Shown one piece after another: positions 7,201 through 8,957 of a stretch of 8,957 bases of DNA. The stretch covers positions 1-8,957 of the forward strand of contig JAGIAB010000106.1 in the NCBI GenBank assembly GCA_017745135.1, in the 5' to 3' direction. Position 1 is the first letter of the stretch. Each line of letters begins with the position of its first letter. Source of the DNA: Flavisolibacter sp. (GTDB lineage: Bacteria; Bacteroidota; Bacteroidia; Chitinophagales; Chitinophagaceae). The notes under the pieces are model-generated. The model saw only the letters and a program-made list of their open reading frames with translations, was not told where the DNA came from and made no database searches. Position numbers and translations under genes: made by a program.

Positions 7201-7891
7201 TCAAACCGATTTTGAAACGAGCAATATCGAGTTCATCGAGTTTTGGGTGCAGGATCCTTTCATGAACAATCGCAATCCGAACGGTGGTGACCTGTATTTT
7301 AATTTGGGAAATATCTCGGAAGATGTGTTGCGTGATGGAAAGCGTTTGTACGAAAATGGTTTGCCCACTCCAAATAACAACGTTCCGGTTGATACTTCCA
7401 ATTGGGGTAAAGTGCCCCGCAATCCCTTGCAGGTGACCAATGCATTCAGCAACGATCCTGCCGACAGGCCTTACCAGGATGTAGGTTTTGACGGATTGAC
7501 TGATGACGAAGAGAAGCAGCATTTTAAAAATTATCTCAATCAATTACAAACCGTGGTAAATCCAACGGTTTATCAGAATGCGCTGAACGATCCTTCAGGG
7601 GATAATTTCAAAGGTTATCGCGATCCTTCTTTCACGGCTAATGACGGTATACTGGCCCGCTACAAAAATTTTAATAATCCTCATGGCAATTCGCCGGTGG
7701 CTACGCAAAGTGACCAGTTCAATGCCTTTACTTTATATCCCGACCAGGAAGAGCTGAACCGTGATAACACGATGAACGAAGTGGAAGAATATTTCCAGTA
7801 TCGTGTGCCACTGTACCCGGGAATGAACATCAACAACAATCCTTACATCACTGATGTCAGAAAGGTCAACGCTACTCTTGCCAATGGTGGC
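4298..7891 (+). CDS. sprA: SprA, type IX secretion translocon, N-terminal 1198 codons (gene interrupted by an inverted segment)
   Basis: SprA (Sov in Porphyromonas) is the very large outer-membrane beta-barrel through which type IX secretion clients leave the cell; it works with PorV and Plug. Known forms are about 2400-2500 residues, so this is roughly the first half. A signal peptide is visible (THR, then LFALLTACVVSALLV, then KADAQ). Family landmarks follow in order: PTGYVDIAAGYQGQ near 148, YEENRHF near 297, YVDDFEGTRSSIDLR near 815, and DGLTDDEE near 1064. The only in-frame start between the TAA at 4274 and the signal peptide is TTG 4298, so it is taken as start with moderate confidence. 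The true sprA frame ends at codon 7889-7891. The same frame stays open by chance to 8149, but those 85 codons are antisense to sprA and are not real protein; the gene continues on the minus strand from 8923. Confidence 0.93.
7858..7891. repeat. Left arm of a perfect 34-bp inverted repeat in sprA
   Basis: All 34 bases equal the reverse complement of 8924-8957. In the plus frame it encodes VRKVNATLANGG, which belongs to SprA. Its right edge (7891/7892) is the exact point where sprA sense stops and antisense begins. Confidence 0.95.
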
Positions 7892-8956
7892 GGCATCATA
7901 AGTCAGGTAATCTTCCTTGCTTCTTTCATTCACTCTTTGCTCCAATGTACCAAAACCTACACTGCGATAGCTTCCACTCAATGTCAGCGACCCCAGATCT
8001 GCCAACCTGATATCCACTCTTCCCAATGCAGCCCAACCGCCATTTTCATTCATCTTGGTCAATCGCAATTCATCAAACCAAATTTCTGCATTCAGAATTT
8101 CTTTTTTAGCATTCTCCACTCCCATGAACATGCCTCTTACTTCGCCTAAATTCGGATTACCGTAAATGGCATATCGTTTACCATCAGTAGTTGTTTCGAA
8201 ATAATAACTGTTAATGGACTGCCCACTACTATTACGGCGGATCTTTAAATTGGTAAGCTCATTCAGATCAAAGTCGAGATTATTTTTTTCAGGCCAGATG
8301 GTGTTTTCGGTGGTTGATCCCCACGGTGTAACGTTCAAAGGAATACGGATCTCATAATAGTTATTGGTGAAATCAGTTCCGATACGAATCACCGCATTCG
8401 CTGCACCATCAGCGATATCCGTGCCCGGCGCATTTAATGATTCAGCATGAATGAACATAGACAACTTGCCATAAGAGCGCAGGTCAAGATTCATAGTTTT
8501 GAAAACGCCACGAACCTCTTGCCTTGGCAATTGTTCAACACGCAAACTCAACGATTGCTCGTTCAGCAATAACTGCACATTATTGTTACTGAGTTGTTGC
8601 TGCCTTTCCACTCCCGGCGGCTGGCGGTAAGGTATTGGTGTACGCTGGTCGTTCTCTTCAATATTTACTGCAAGCACGTCAACTTTCACCGGGTCTGGAT
8701 TTGCCAGCGAAGGACCAAGACCAATGGTATCGACTTTGTTGGTAAACTTTCTCCACTGATTTCTTACCAACTCCAATTTACCAAAACGCAATACGGCCGT
8801 ATCATCAAAATTGGTCAGGAACATCCTGATAAAACGGATGGATTTGAAATCAGGAATATTACCCACTTTGGTCTGAAAATCTTTTATCGGAATGCGGAAG
8901 AGGTACCATGTTTCATCTCTCCGGCCACCATTGGCAAGAGTAGCGTTGACCTTTCT
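7892..8956 (-). CDS. sprA: SprA, continuation (middle portion) on the inverted segment
   Basis: The minus strand from 8956 carries 355 codons. The first 11 repeat the last codons of the plus-strand part (RKVNATLANGG); the other 344 continue SprA with RRDETWYLFRIPI, FKSIRFIRMFLTNFDD, WFDELRLTKMNENGGWAALG, GSYRSVGFGTLEQRVNERS and KEDYLTYDA. These are conserved SprA features, including the WFDELR and QRVNERS signatures. Joining codon 7889-7891 to codon 8923-8921 keeps the frame, so both parts were one gene of at least 1542 codons; about 850-950 C-terminal codons are not in the window. On the minus strand the frame remains open beyond 7892 into antisense of the first part, ending near 7733; that tail is not real. 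No start codon, signal peptide or promoter precedes this piece, so it is not an independent gene. Confidence 0.88.
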
Positions 8957-8957
8957 G
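8924..8957. repeat. Right arm of the 34-bp inverted repeat, at the very end of the window
   Basis: It is identical to the reverse complement of 7858-7891. Its last base is the last base of the window. Such coincidence of a repeat edge with a contig end is what an assembler produces when it cannot pass a repeated node. Confidence 0.93.

Noticed and set aside
7892..8149. Continuation of the plus-strand sprA frame for 85 codons
   Set aside because: The translation is Cys/His/Gln-rich, unlike SprA, and is exactly antisense to conserved SprA sequence on the minus strand. It is open by chance.
7733..8866. An independent 377-codon minus-strand gene starting at GTG 8866
   Set aside because: The SprA reading frame extends upstream of 8866 to 8956 and joins in frame to the codon at 7889-7891. 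It is an internal part of sprA, without start signals, and its last 50 or so codons are antisense to the plus-strand part.

Overview
The window looks like one short contig from a member of the Bacteroidota, probably near the Chitinophagaceae or Sphingobacteria (the lineage is an inference). Three things support this: a type IX secretion translocon gene (sprA) directly after ruvA; start codons with A-rich leaders and no Shine-Dalgarno sequences; and several copies of the Bacteroidota -7 promoter box TAnnTTTG. Both ends cut through genes. No rRNA, tRNA, CRISPR array or recombinase gene was seen.

Left part (1-2170). A PLP-dependent trans-sulfuration enzyme lies on the minus strand and loses its C-terminus at the contig edge. 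A divergent promoter region separates it from a DinB-fold protein on the plus strand. Overlapping the dinB-like stop codon is the relic of a small lipoprotein with a heme-binding CxxCH motif. It reads as one coherent protein of about 134 residues only if three single-base homopolymer indels are undone. An 18-bp perfect palindrome and a 4 x 7-bp repeat follow, between this relic and the convergent fabH.

Middle (2171-4265). fabH (ketoacyl-ACP synthase III) is on the minus strand and ruvA (Holliday junction branch migration) on the plus strand. Between them sits a compact 459-bp unit: a 23S-rRNA-IVS-type four-helix-bundle protein gene enclosed by two inverted arrays of four heptamers each (26 of 28 positions complementary). 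The unit fits tightly between the probable fabH and ruvA promoters. It resembles the terminal stem plus ORF of rRNA intervening sequences, but lies outside rRNA. It is the best candidate here for an under-described small element.

Right part (4298-8957). sprA encodes the giant outer-membrane barrel through which the type IX system exports proteins. It reads without interruption for 1198 codons. At 7891 the sequence flips: the next 344 codons of sprA are on the minus strand, running from 8923 back to 7892, and the segment is bounded by a perfect 34-bp inverted repeat (7858-7891 and 8924-8957). The outer repeat arm ends exactly at the last base of the window. Turning the segment round restores an in-frame SprA. 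A fold-back chimera or an assembly-graph loop is the likeliest explanation; a real invertible segment is the alternative. The C-terminal third or so of sprA is absent.
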